64,000 bases of DNA from Dirofilaria immitis. Taxonomy: Eukaryota > Nematoda > Chromadorea > Rhabditida > Onchocercidae. Below, piece by piece: positions 50,603-63,961 of this stretch. Below the pieces are notes generated by a model that ran no database searches, had not been told where the DNA came from, and saw nothing but the letters and a program-made list of their open reading frames with translations. Both the position numbers and the translations under genes were made by a program. The stretch covers positions 2,232,001 through 2,296,000 of the forward strand of contig JAKNDB010000109.1 of NCBI GenBank assembly GCA_024305405.1, in the 5' to 3' direction. Every line of letters begins with the position of its first letter. Within the stretch, counting starts at the first letter, position 1.

Positions 50603-53600
50603 TCAAGAACAATTTAATCTTTTAGAGAACCAACTTATATGCCGCTTGAAATGTATGCCTGCTTGAATTTACATTTATACAGGAAGAAATTAATTAAGCC
50701 ACATAACACCTTACTTCTTATCATCTTTATTCTTAGCAACATATAACCAGTTATAATTTTTCTGGTACCATTACCTAATGTTGAAAAATCTGTAGTTTTG
50801 TCATCTTTATAAAACTTGTGCTATCTAAGAGTTTACTTACTTTAACACCTGTACTCTCTTATCTTTTCAGTATTACTCCCATATAAAAACTACCACTGTT
50901 ATTACAGCAGAATTGATAATAAATCAATACATAGTTAATAATACTATCCTTAATATAGGCCCAAAATTTAGCTTTAGTTTTTTCCCTAACTACACAATCG
51001 CATCTTACTAGATATCCTCAATTAAGCCAAAATATCTATATTAATAGTCACTTCTATTCGTCATATTTGGAATGCGAGAAATAGGAATGATAATTAATTT
51101 TGAGAATAATTGACTTTGATTTAAATTTTCAGGAAATTAAATAGCTAGAAATAATGAACGCATTATCTAATTAAATTCATAATAAAAGATTAGAAGATTC
51201 CCATATCTAAGTATTCTACTGAACTGTATCTCCGGAAATATGTTCATCTTAACTTATCTGTGGTTAAAAACGTAAATACTATTTTTCTAAAGGGTTGAGA
51301 AATGATTAGAGTAAATGATTCAGTAAATGATCTTCATGAAAAACATTAATATCTACTTTAAGATTATTTATTTATTTTTTTGTAAGATTCAATGACAGAA
51401 GCTTGAAAAAGATAATCTAAAGTGATTTTCTTAGATATTAACATTGATAAGCCATTACACACCACACAAGAGGTTCAGTAATAATCTCTTAAATCTTTTG
51501 TCGCATAATATAAAATTTTCGCTACGAGTGCTTTTCGAAGTATCCTAAAATCATAAAGAGAATTAGTGGAACAGAAAGAAATATTAATGAAAAGATTTCT
51601 AAAAACATCCAAAATATCCACTATAAAAAGAAAAAAAAAAGGTAAACTGTAAAGAAAAGAACAAACCATAAGCTGTAAAATGCTGTAACTTGATTTAAGT
51701 TAAAAAAGTTTTGACTTACGTTAAAAAAATCGCTTATTTATCACATCTGAAATTTGACTTAATTTTGATGCAAAAGTTCAACACGAAATGTTGAAGTAGA
51801 GAGAAAACAAAACTAGAACGCAATTGAAAAAGTCATACTCTGAGTAAAAGTAGATTAAATTTTTTTCTTGTTTTATTAATAAATCATTGTTTTTCATTTA
51901 TTAATAAGATTGTCAAATGTGGCTAGATATTTTATTATCAAGGAGCCAATCTCTTTCTTTTTTTTTAGCATTTTGTATGCTAATACTATTTTTATTCAAC
52001 CGTCGAGTAAATTAAGTGAATCCTAATTGTCTCATTTTTATTATGATGTCATGTATTTTTGATTGTCATGAAAAAGCAAACGAACGCATTTTAGGATTAA
52101 ATTGAACCACTCCATGCAAATATACCATTCAGATGTCTTTGCTCTCTAAAATTTTTGCTCACTTTTTCTATCCAGAAATATTGATCCCTTTTATTAATTT
52201 TCTTTTCTTAATAATCATCTACAACAATAGAGCATTTCAATAAAAGGTCAAAAAAAGTTACCCAAAAGGAAATAAACGTGTATTCAATTTTGACATTATT
52301 ATTTTATATGTTATCAACAGTTTTTATTTGTTGTCAGATAATCTTCCCGTCTAATTCTCAGTTTTACTTCCACATTGGACTTCAATGCTTTCTTGAAAAA
52401 CAGTTTTATTTTTGAGAAATATGTGATCTTTATCCTTTAATTTTTTCTATTTATTATAGGTATTTAAATGATCCTTCACTTACATGTAATGATTATAAAA
52501 ATTTAAACTTCTATTCTCACTATTTTCACCAATAAATAACCAAATACTCATTAGAATTAAAAGTTTGTTCTAAGCAATGTCTGAGACAAAATTACTACTG
52601 GTAAATGCAAAAAATTTTTCACAAAGAACCAATATAACAAACAACATGCTATAGTCGTTATCTGATCAACCATTAAAACTGGAGAAAGAGCCAATTCTAT
52701 TGGCTCGATTTGCTATTTATCGAACTTTTATTTATCTAAATTTTTATCCATTCATTTAAATTTACCTAAAAGTACATCCATTTAATTTTTGTAAAATTCA
52801 TTTAAAAGTACTTTTTCGGTTGAAAAACTATATGATCATTCCCTGCAGATTACATCTTGTTGCTCTGATATTTTTAAAAAATATCATTCCTGTCAAAATA
52901 TCATGTCATTTATCTAACTTTGAAGTTACTAATTGAAATAATTTAACGATAGAACGTTTTCGCCAGTTACGCTTGTCATATTCATAATATTACTTATTAT
53001 ATTTGATTACCTAGGAACCTATACTCTCAATCAAAAATGATGGTGCTTTTTAAAATGATTACTGTTTTTTAGAATACAATAACTCTACCGTTACGCTTTA
53101 TAGGATCTTGTTTCTAAATTATCTGTTAAATAGTTAGTTCAATTGGATTAGGACGATATTTCGGCTAATTCGTTCACTATCAAATGAATAGATTTGCTAA
53201 AAACAAATTCAGATAGGTAAGAATTTTTGCGTGTTTCTGCTTCTATCTGCTTACTTAACTCAGATGAAAACTTTATTCCTTTTAGACTTTTCAAAGACAT
53301 TACGAAAAGCTTGGTAAGAAAAAATTTAACAGATTTTCAAGGCGCTAATGATGACGAATAAGTTAAAGATTCTTTGGAGAAGTGGTAAATTCGACACTAA
53401 AAAAAAAAATTTATTTAACAAGAAGGATGGAAACTGATGCGCACAATTGAATTGTGAAGAAAAAGGTAAAGAATACGGTTAGAATACAATAATTCTTGCA
53501 GTTCTAGATCGAATTTGAAATAGTACTAGTTATTGCTCAGATTTACACAAGAACCAAGTTTGGCGTTTAATAATAGCTTTCAAGTAATGCCTAATACCTT

Positions 53601-54858
53601 ATTTTTTTCTGACAGCATATTTCTGTGCCAAGCCTTTAGTTCCACTAAGGATTAATTTAATTTTTTTAGGATTGATTTTAGTGGGATTTACACTTCTAAG
53701 TATTTCAATTTTTGTAATCAATTCATAAATGCAAAAAAATGTTCGAACATTTCCTTGTATATTTTAGTTATCGTGCTTGCCCTTGTATATAAAAAATGTT
53801 GATAGAGCGCTCGTAAAAGACTAAAAATTTTGCTTAATTGAAGTATTTCTCGATTCTTATGTTTAAATTCAAATAATCCTTAATGGCGACTGTCTTCCGC
53901 TGCTTGTTCAAGACTATTCCGTTTCATTCATGCATTTCATTAGGGAGAAATTTTCAAAATATCGGTTAAATTTTCTCCAATATTTGTCGTTTTCAGCCAC
54001 ATCTTTGTTGTTATAACCACAACTTATTTATCAGGAAAAGTCATTCTACAACGAATTTAATAAGAATTTCCCATTATCTAAGTTAATGATCGTTACTGTA
54101 ATGATTAGTGAAGAATTCGATGAAGTAGAAAAGCATATTCTTGACAAGGGAATCCAGTACCAGCTAATTTTACTGAAATTTTTAAAATTCAGTTAATTAT
54201 ACCAAATATCGAAAGCACAGGATGATGGGACCATTTTTTTTCCTTTTTGCGGGAGAATAAAGTGGTGAAATTAATGAAAGATCGGGTAAAGGATAAAGGA
54301 TGAATAACCGTCAGGAGATATTCTACCTTAAAATGTAAATCTCTCCTTTAGCTCACAAGTGCTTGTGTTATTTTCGGATCATACCGGATGTCAAGAATTA
54401 TATCGTAAAACTCATTACAATACAACGAACATATGAGAATGTAATCTAAGAAATTGCGCAATCAATTTAAAGCAAAAAGGTGAATTGCAAAAGTAATTCA
54501 GAAAGTACATCTATCTGATACTGTTATGGCAGTACATCAACTCAAATGTGTATTAGAAAAATCTGAATAAGTGCTAACTGATATCAGCTGTTCTCTGTTT
54601 AGCATTTATAGGGGATCATCTCAATGTAGATACAATTAGAATCCAAAGTTGGTTGTTGCGCGAGCAATAGGGTAGTTGAAGAGGATGCGATCAAATCAGA
54701 TAAATTTGAAGTAGAGCAGTACCAGAGATATTCAAAAATAAATTAATAGCTAAGCAATCCATGAAAAAATTCGTTGAGGTGCTAGCGAAGTTGTTTCTGG
54801 CATTTGCGACGTCTTCCCAATACAGAGTTTCATTTTTTAATTCTCACATGCGATAGAT

Positions 54859-54967
54859 AGTTTTTTAAAGGCTATAGTCTCAAACAGTTTTTTTAAAGGC
54901 TATAGTCTCAAACAGTTTTTTAAAGGCTATAGTCTCAAACAGTTTTTTAAAGGCTATAGTCTCAAAC
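54859..54967. repeat. Tandem repeat, four copies of a 27/28-bp unit
   Basis: AAAGGCTATAGTCTCAAAC recurs at 54867, 54895, 54922 and 54949, joined by AGTTTTTT (seven T after the first copy). The copies are otherwise identical. Confidence 0.95.
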
Positions 54968-56398
54968 CCTTTAACCTTTCTGTTGTACGCATTCTTATTT
55001 TGTATATGGATGAAATTGGTCAAGTTTTACTCGTATTCCTCATAGCCGATTCTCCGAAAATGCTCTTTTCGTGTATTTCCAAAGATATAAGGGTTAAAGA
55101 TAACATTTTATATTTGTCTGTCGTTATCATGCTGAATAAAAATGAAAGCAAAAACAAGCAAAAATCTAAGGGCGAATTCATCCAAAACTTATATCAATAT
55201 GTATTTAATTTGTTAGTAAAAGTCTTGGTCTAATTTTATCGCTGGTTTTTTACTGTACGCTATTCATGAAGAAACAATGTCAGAAGTTTATTTGAGCTAA
55301 AATCATTCGATGAACAATATTGGCCAAGTAAATCTGAACTTATCACATAGAGTGCTAGAGCTGATAGCTGACAAAGTTTATTTTTCTTTTTATTTTGATT
55401 GTTGTTAAATTTTCATCCAAAAGATGAGATATTACCCAACTTCATCAGTATTTCAATCTTAATCGTTCCATGTAAATAACGTTTGAAGTAAAACCTATTG
55501 ATGGTAATAAAGTGATGGGATATGGATTTACTTCGAAGAAGAAGAACTCTGTATTATCAGTTCATGAAAGGGAATAACCATATATAAACAGTAGGCATCC
55601 ATAAATTGTTCTTTTCCTTGATTCTGACTTTGGAATTTCCTTTTCTGTTGGAGTTCTGAACGCACTCACTGTCTTTGATGTTTATAGATTATCGCCGGTA
55701 ATACGTTGGATATCTTCGATGGATCTTTAATTGATTGCTACTGTCAATGTTCTTTTGTGGTCATAAAATTTGATAGCAAGTGAAAAAGGAAATTGAATTT
55801 CCTGAACAAGTACTGATGTTGATATTGCGCTTAATAATCCGAGAAGTTCTTCTTATATGAAGGATCCTTGGTAGTAATTAGTCGTAGCTACCACCATTAA
55901 TTGTTTTAATTATCAGAAGTGGCAGGCAATGCATATAGTATTTCAAATAATTTACATAGCTTTAATCCTTGCAACATTCCAAACAATTAGCATAGATTTT
56001 CAACATCTTCAATGATGCATATATACAAGCTTTACTAACCAAATCAGAAGATTGAGAGAATAAGAAACCCTTTGTATTAAGATTTGAATGAATGATTCAT
56101 TTATCTGAGAAATATCACACATCATATTTATATTATAAAATATTTCGGTTTTGCCGTCAGGAAAGGCTCAGCTGTGTCTTCTAGCTAACAATACAAATAT
56201 GTAATTAATAGAAAGTTTCTAAAAATACCAAGAATATTTCAAAAAAACATTATAATCAATATGAAAGTGATGTAATCAAATTTTGAGGAAATAGAGGTAT
56301 AGTGATCAATATATGATGAATGATTGGAGGACTGGTCAATAATGCTATTAGCTGCTGAACTGGGGATATGTTTTATTTGTTTTTAATGTAGTGTGTCC

Positions 56399-56439
56399 AG
56401 CGGTCACTACCACATCACCACATTATGGTAATGACCGCT
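56399..56439. repeat. Inverted repeat (hairpin)
   Basis: The arm AGCGGTCACTACCA (56399-56412) pairs with 56426-56439 at 13 of 14 positions around a 13-base loop. Outer flanks TCCAG and CTGGA can extend the pairing past a small bulge. Confidence 0.75.
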
Positions 56440-56468
56440 AGACTGGAATATTTAAATATACCTGAGCA

Positions 56469-56497
56469 ATGAGTACCTCTGTCCCGTCAGTACTCAT
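56469..56497. repeat. Inverted repeat (short hairpin)
   Basis: ATGAGTAC (56469-56476) is perfectly complementary to GTACTCAT (56490-56497) with a 13-base loop, 29 bases after the hairpin at 56399-56439. Confidence 0.7.
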
Positions 56498-59400
56498 CAC
56501 AGGATCGCTAGAGTTCACAGCATTTGTGTACTTTTCGATCCACCTAACCAACCCCAGTTTTGCCTTCTGAGCTTACATTTTAACTTTCCTTTCCTCTACG
56601 TTGGTAAAAATTTCATTTCACTCAATTGATGTATAACATTCCTGAGAAATATCGGCCTTCCTGCTTCTATCTCTTCAGTTGCAAAAGTTACAAGTTTTTA
56701 CCATTCTTGTGAAATATCAGCCTTCCCAAAAGTTACAAATCAGGTTTTTTAGTGGGAGAGAAAAAGCCTATCAATGGACCAGTGAATCGATGAGTGATTT
56801 CCTGAATGGTCAAGAAATGGATAAATTCGATTGATAAGTGTAAAACTTGTAGAATGTTTCTTGCTATCTTGATAATGGAATTGTTTCAAATTTTTACTTT
56901 CAATAGAATTCATTCCATTTCCTTATAATGTATGCGAAAACAAGATACCCGAAGGTAGAGAAAGGTAAGTATTGCCGATCGATTTGCTTGTTACAAGCTG
57001 AATGAAATTAATCAGTTAGTTGTTTATGAAATCTTGCAATATTTAAAACACAATCACTTCTGAGTCTGTAGTTTCAAAATAACAGTTAGCCTTACTGATT
57101 ATAGCTGATTACGATGATCACTTGAAAACGTAAAACCTAAAAAAGCAACCATAAGCGTTTTTGTTGATAACGAAATTAGAACAAATCACCTGTTATTCAA
57201 ATAAGATAGTTGTCGAATCCTTTATAATCAAAGTTTATAGATAAGTTTTGTCGTCGTTATTTACTCGTTACATCACTGAATGTCGTCTAGTATTTGTTTT
57301 CAAATTATTTCTGATGTTTTGCAGTGATTAGAGATTTGTATTACTAAAAGAAATATGCTTAGTTAATTATGCATAAAAAGAATGAAGATTCATTTTTATT
57401 TTTATAAAAAAATTACAATAATGTTTTATTTTTAAATAAGAAAAGGAGCTGCCAAAGCAGACCGGGATTTTCTTTTTCAGTCTAAAAATTTTTACTTCAT
57501 CAATACTGCCACCATCAAGCAAAGTTTTATGGGGTGAAAGGAGAGATGACGCAGCCTTTATGGGATTCTAATAATAACAGCCTATCTTGTCTTATCTTTC
57601 ATCTCATAGTTCGGGTCTTATAACCAGACAGTTTTGCAGTTTTAAAATTGTTGACGCTTAAGATTTAAGATTTTATTATGAAAACAAAAGTGAACTTTGA
57701 AAGATAATCAAGTTGAAAATGAATTGTTTTTTCAACTTTGGAATTAAAATTATAGGTTTAAAAGTAAAATGAACTGAAATTAATCGTAATACTCATATAA
57801 GATCCTGGTTGCTGCTATATTCATAAAAAAATCAATGGATAAAGAGATACGCAGAAATTTTTAATAACAAAAAATTTGGACTGCTTCATTGGTTTAGAAT
57901 TTTTCTTTTTCACTCTCGCAATGAAGGTTGTATGTTCTAAATGCCATTTATCTTTTTGCTGCATTTCGATAATTTTCAATTTTTCTTTTTTCTTTTACAA
58001 ATTTACAATTCTTTAAAATGGCGTATTTTACGTAGCAACAGATGAAAAACAACGAATTGAAATCTTTGTTGCAGTCCGATTCACTTTCATTTTTTTATCT
58101 CACTTATTTTACATGATTCTGACTCTTGAAACATCTGTATACATGCATTTGAGTACATATCTATGTCGTATCCGAATTATTTCGTAGGTAAAATTAATTT
58201 TACTTACACTCGCCGATACTAACATTATCAAGATACCCTTTGTTTGTTGCGCATGGAAAATATGTAAGCGATGTTTCTAAAAAGCAATAAGTTTCGGTCT
58301 GTGGTAATGAAGCCAGCAAAAAAATCGGTAATTTGTAAAGTCAACTCAATTCCGATCAATTGTTTTAACTGAAACTTTTTTTTTTGACGAAATGTTCCTT
58401 AGACGAAATATGAAGCTTGTTAAATAAACAAAATTGATTGACCAATCTACTACTGGGAAATTCTGAGATACATTGGAAAAATAAGTGTAAGAAATTTTTA
58501 TGTGCCTCTGCCAAATAGATATGAAAATATTTCTTCAAAAACATATCTGTACAAATATGTTCGGCAAGAAATTTCGTTGATCATTTCCTACTCGCCTTAT
58601 TTGTTGAGTTCAGCTATATATGCCCCTTGAAAGAAGTAGGTGATGGTCCTTACCATTTGAGTAACCGCTATTATCCTCCAACACTTGTAAAATTTTTTTT
58701 TTTTGGAAATTCTTTTCCCTATACAAATATTATTAACTCATGTGTTAAGGAAAATTACTCTTCCTGAAATATCAACCTTTTCTTACAGCTATAATATTTA
58801 CCGATTTTTTTATTTCGTATTTTTCATCATTATTTCGTAAGAAAACGGAAGTACTTCCTGTGGTTTAACAGGTGCTGCTGTCTGGTTGAGCATACATAAC
58901 GATGAGGTCTACTTCTTCCTCTTGTAAACTTCTCAATAAATTTAAATAGATTTCCTTTAAGAAAACATAATATTTTTGCACCCAACTTAAGGCGAAAAGC
59001 TTGTCATTACAACGCAGGAATACCGGAATAATTGTAGATACTAGGAAGAATTTACATCTGCTTCACATGCAGATCTCTGTTTAAGTAATACCTATAAAAA
59101 CTGTGTAATACATTTTCTTACTTCGCTCTAATCCAGCTTAACTTATTTTCTAATTCTTGAATTCGAAATCATTCTTCTACTACAATTTTTGACAAATTAT
59201 ACTGCCCTAAACTAGAAAAACAGACGGGAATTTTTAATTCAAATAATCTGTTGCTTCTACTTATTACTTATCAAACAATATTTCACTGACATGGAGAACT
59301 TATTCGTGGTATTTAAATATTTGTTTTATTAGTCACCATTGTTGCCATGAAACATTTCAGACGCTAATGAAATATTATAGCGATTTTTGTACTGCTTATT

Positions 59401-59531
59401 CTTGAAAAACTTCGGTATCCTTAAATTATTTTCTGATTCTGTGGTTCCAAAGATTCACGTTTCTCGTGTTTTGGGAACTTCGTATAATTTGCATCATTTT
59501 TGACGGATAAAAAATAATTGTATTGATAAAA

Positions 59532-62500
59532 ATGATGCATAGTTCCAATATTTTGCTGTTGTCACAAATTTGTTTACTATTTGTCGACACAATTTCACAG
59601 ACGATGATGACATCAAATGCGTTCGAAATGATTCAAGATAATATCAAAATGCCATCTTTACATCCGCCGACATTGAAGGTCAGCGTTTTTTCCAGAATCT
59701 CTGTCGTTCGCTTATCATCATAGGAAATTTTTTGCTTCTGAAGAGAAAATATTTTTAAAAATTGAAAAGCATCGCTTTACTTCTGGTCATCACTTTCTAA
59801 ATAAAAACTACACAGCTCACTTCATTATTGTCAAGAATCGACGTATGACAATGTTTGATTTTTTCAACTAAATGGAATGAAAGCAGACAAATGCTATTTA
59901 TGAACGATTTGCAGAGTTCATCACATAAAGGTTATATAGAAGAATCAGCAGAAATGGGTACCATAGTTCGAATTTCTCCTTCTGCATTTTCAAATTCACT
60001 TCAAATCTCTGTTTATGATGATGATCTGGTAATATTATCTCTGTAACTACTTAAGCAATATATATAGTAAGGAAAGAATCTTTTGTATTTACATCTAGCA
60101 ACTTCGTTTCCAACAAAAACTATTAATTTTCCAGCATATAAATCACTTTCTTTTTCCAAAAGAAAAAAGAAAGTGATTTATTATGGGACGCCATAATATC
60201 TTTTCTTTATTTTATAACATGTTATTTTTTTGTTTACAGAAGCCTGGCATGCCTCCAGCCGTCTATGAATACATATTGACCGGACTGGGTTCATCCATAT
60301 TTGCGGTTGACCAAAGAGGTTATGTCTATTTAAATGTACCATATATTAAAGCTGATCCTCCAAATCCATCAACATATCAGCTTCATGTGAGCAATTTCCT
60401 TAATTCGGTAGAATATTCAAGAAATGATCAAAGTCCAAAATTAATGAAATTTTCGAAATCATTTTGAAAAAGTATTAAACTACTTAAAGATAGAAGCTCG
60501 AGAAGTAAATACGATTCCAATTCGTAGTAGCGAACCAATATCAATAACAATATATGTCATGGACATTAATGATAATCCACCGCGCTTTAATTCTTCTATT
60601 TATATGGCCAATGTCAGTGCCAGTGGTAGTAATCGCCCTGTCATAAAGGTTATTTTAGATTTCGTTTTAAAAATTCTCACTTTTAAAAGAAACCAATAGG
60701 TTAAAATATTTATGTTTAATTTAGGTTCATGCAACGGATAATGACGCCGGTAAAAATGCCGAAATAAGTTATCATTTGATATCAGTAAGTAATGAAGCGT
60801 ATAATAACTTTTGGTACGACAGCGAAGCCCATCAATTAAATGCTATTGGAAATTTGAAAGCTGGTGAACAGTATGAAGTTAGCACAGATAAAATTAAATA
60901 TTTAAAATAATATTGTAGTTTTCACTGAATTTTTAATCAATGATCCGCCGATGATAGATCAAATCATGCAGTTGTTGTTACTGAATAATCAATTTGAAAA
61001 CCGTTGTTTTTATAATTGATGGATGAACTCAGTCAAGTTAGACAAGAACGGTTTCTAAATTAAGATTTTCATTGCTGTTCTGATGATGAAATAAAAGATA
61101 TGTTTATGACCGTAAAAATACAGCCTTTATAAACATATCATGGTCGATACTTTTAAAGCCTCATCCATTAACTTAAGCATTAAGTCGATAATTTTCAGGT
61201 TGTATTGAAAGCAACTGATGGTGGTGGCCTTTCGAATCAAGCAGTAATAGTTGTTTATGCTATTCCTGATAATTTTCACGCAGCAACAACACTTAATCAG
61301 AGAAAGGCATCATTCGGACGAAATCAGATAGCCGGTCTACCCAACTTTTTAGTTGCAAAGCCTCGAATTACATCTACTATATCTGGTAATTGCCGGGTAT
61401 AATTAGGATATATGCAAGAATAGCTTCAATATGTGTTTTAAATAATGATCGTCATATCATAAACTCCTTAAAAACATTCTCTTACCATAGAGACAAATTG
61501 AAAGGAATCAGTAGTATAGTGTTAGGCATGGCTGAAAAAGTAATGAAAGATTCTCAAGAATTATATTGTGAACAGATCAACTTTCCAGCAGCAAAAATTC
61601 TGTTAAGTGCTTGACTAACGATCAGCTTTTAATATTTGACTATGTATCGGTTTGGAGCACTAAGACATCAGAAAATGCATTTACGAAAAACGAGGCAATT
61701 GACCAATCCTTATAAAACAGCATATATATATGTAGCAGAAATGATAAGTCGATATTTAAAATAAGGCATCTAAAGGATTGATATGCTTAAGTTTGGCATG
61801 TCAAAAAAACCTCAAATACACGAAAAGATTGAAGTATGACGCAAAAGCTAATCAATTTACATAGGTTTTTCTAGAAGGTGTCGACTCACCTAAAACGATC
61901 CAAACTTACGTTGTTCAAATAAATGAAGCAACTCCACCGTATTCCGCTATTATTACACTTGGGGTAAATTTCGAAGAAAAATTTTTCCCAAAAATCTTTT
62001 GCTACAGAATGCTTTGCTTCTGGAATATTTGAAACAACATATTTGAATATTGTTGCAGGATGATTCGACGAAGAGACAAATGTATTATATGATCACCGGT
62101 GGAAATGAGGACAAAAAATTTGCCATTAACAGCGAAATGTAGTTTCACATGATTGTTAAAATACAAAATAAAACTGAAGAATGAAATACCTGTAAAACTT
62201 TATTTAGTGTCGCCTTTGTAAATCAATATAAATCGTTAATTTCTTCTTTACAAAGAATGGAATTTGAATTTATTTCATTCCAGTGGGACTTTAATTACGG
62301 TAGCTTCGTTGGATAGAGAAGAAATGTCGCTTTACAGTTTGCAAATCGAAACACGTTCTTTGAATTCGGATCAACATCTATACTGGATCATTGTTCAAGT
62401 TGATATCACGGTATATTCATTACAAAATTCGCAAGAGATAGATGCATGTTTTCAGCACTTAAAAAATGCTTAAGACGATTGGAGTTTTGAATTTTTATTT

Positions 62501-63961
62501 TGGTTTTTCTGTGAATTTTTTTTTGATTTTTCACATTTGTAATCTAGAAAAATTTTAATAATATACCAAGTTTTATGAAATGCCTTGTTGAGGATATTAA
62601 TGATAATGCGCCAATATTCACTGATTCCCAACCAATGAGATTACGTGTTAAAATCAATGATATGCTCAAGCTTGCACCAAATATGTATGTGGGAAAAGTA
62701 AACGTAGAAGATCCAGATGACGGCGATAACGGACATATGAAACTCAGAATTGCGTCTCCCATGGATAAGTACCTGTTTAAATAATAGTATTCGTGATTAC
62801 ACATTTGTCGACTCTATGAAATTTTACAAAAATTTAAAATATTCATAAGAAAGCTCAAGTTCAATTCCATTATATTTCCATCATTATACCAATTTTTGAC
62901 AAGACTGCAACCATCTCGCCTTTATAAATAGACGAAATATGATGAGCAATTTAATCAATTGACTAAACCTCGTATTATATTTCAGATTATTTTCAATAAA
63001 TGATAATGGAATTGTAATGGTAAATGGCAATCTGCTGAACGGACATTTTGGTGAACATCGAATGACTATTATTGCTACTGATCACGGTAATCCACCTCTT
63101 GAAACTCGAGCCAATCTAATCATCAATATTGAAAATGCTCCAGAAAATGAATTATCGAATTCTGTTAGTTTTATTATTTGCTGTAAAACATTCATTTATA
63201 AAAATCATATATCGTTAAGTAGCAGATGAACAGCTATAATTTTTAACGAATGTTGAAAACGATTCTGCTAAATCATAACTTGACTTCAATTCAAAAACTA
63301 TTCTCTTTACCTTCAATGATAGCTAGCACATTTTTGTCAGTTAAAATTTTGTACATCTTCCCTTTGCATGCTAAAATGTATAGACTCCTTAATTACTAAA
63401 AAAAAAGATTGCATGTGCAAATAGAAATATCTACTAATATAAAGATGTCTAAAATTTTAAATTGTACTAAAGATGTAATGAGAAGCTTTATAGAGTCAGC
63501 TGTCAACAGAATCGAGTAGTTTGGAGCAAATGAATTTCACTTCTAATAATACCAATCGTTTGCAAAATTTACAATTCACATTTGATCCAGTAATACCAGG
63601 TACTTCTTCACAGCTCGATATTTAGAAATATTTGCAGAACATACTTTAACAGAAGGATTTCGAATGAATTTCATAGCAAAATTTGACGAATCTGATCATC
63701 AGTATCGGAAGATAGGTATTATGGGGATTGCATCAAATTTAATGACAAAAACATTATCAGAAGTTTTGTTGCAGCAGCCATGCAAACAGTGGAAAATTTA
63801 ATGCTGCGATTTGCTCCTGTGTTCGATCCTTCTGAGATTACAATTATTGTAAAAGAAAATCAAGCAAACATTGAACTCGCCAAGCTTCATGCTTATTATA
63901 TGGATAATAAACCTGGAAACATCACATATATTATGTTTGCCGGTAATACATCGATTTTCAG
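59532..63961 (+). CDS. Cadherin, N-terminal part with signal peptide, 3' incomplete
   Basis: A Ca2+-dependent adhesion protein. Exons: 59532-59678, 59887-60028, 60240-60386, 60490-60648, 60725-60877, 61199-61385, 61875-61963, 62059-62138, 62284-62410, 62571-62768, 62986-63163, 63500-63599, 63638-63715, 63775-63961, the last ending at a GTAAAC donor and continuing past the window. It starts with a signal peptide (MMHSSNILLLSQICLLFVDT). EC-repeat signatures follow in order: GTIVRIS, YVYLNV, DINDNPP (about 60570), ATDNDAGKN, ATDGGGLS, LDREE, DINDNAP (about 62600), VEDPDDGDNGH, ATDHGNPP, then FAPVFDPSEITIIVKEN opening another repeat. At least four EC repeats are present. Linker 2 is degenerate (VVYAIPDN instead of DxNDN). 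Exons 59887-60028 and 62571-62768 are each one base too long for their phases. Which worm cadherin this is cannot be told from this part. Confidence 0.93.
60138..60181. repeat. Perfect 17-bp inverted repeat in a cadherin intron
   Basis: ATAAATCACTTTCTTTT (60138-60154) is exactly complementary to 60165-60181, with a 10-base loop. It lies between exons 59887-60028 and 60240-60386, ending 58 bases before the latter's acceptor. Confidence 0.9.

Larger units (their letters stand above)
47536..59531. other. Gene-poor interval of about 12 kb
   Basis: I find no coherent exon set on either strand. The longest ORFs (48334-48639, 48116-48337, 50050-50259, 55000-55233) are AT-driven, carry no domain and have no phase-matched neighbours. 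The interval presumably contains the divergent promoters of the Gln-rich gene and the cadherin gene. Tandem repeats, two hairpins and a G-rich motif are listed separately. Confidence 0.6.

Noticed and set aside
61390..61614. 74-aa ORF within the cadherin gene
   Set aside because: It lies wholly in the intron between exons 61199-61385 and 61875-61963, which join in phase (g + AA = Glu) without it.
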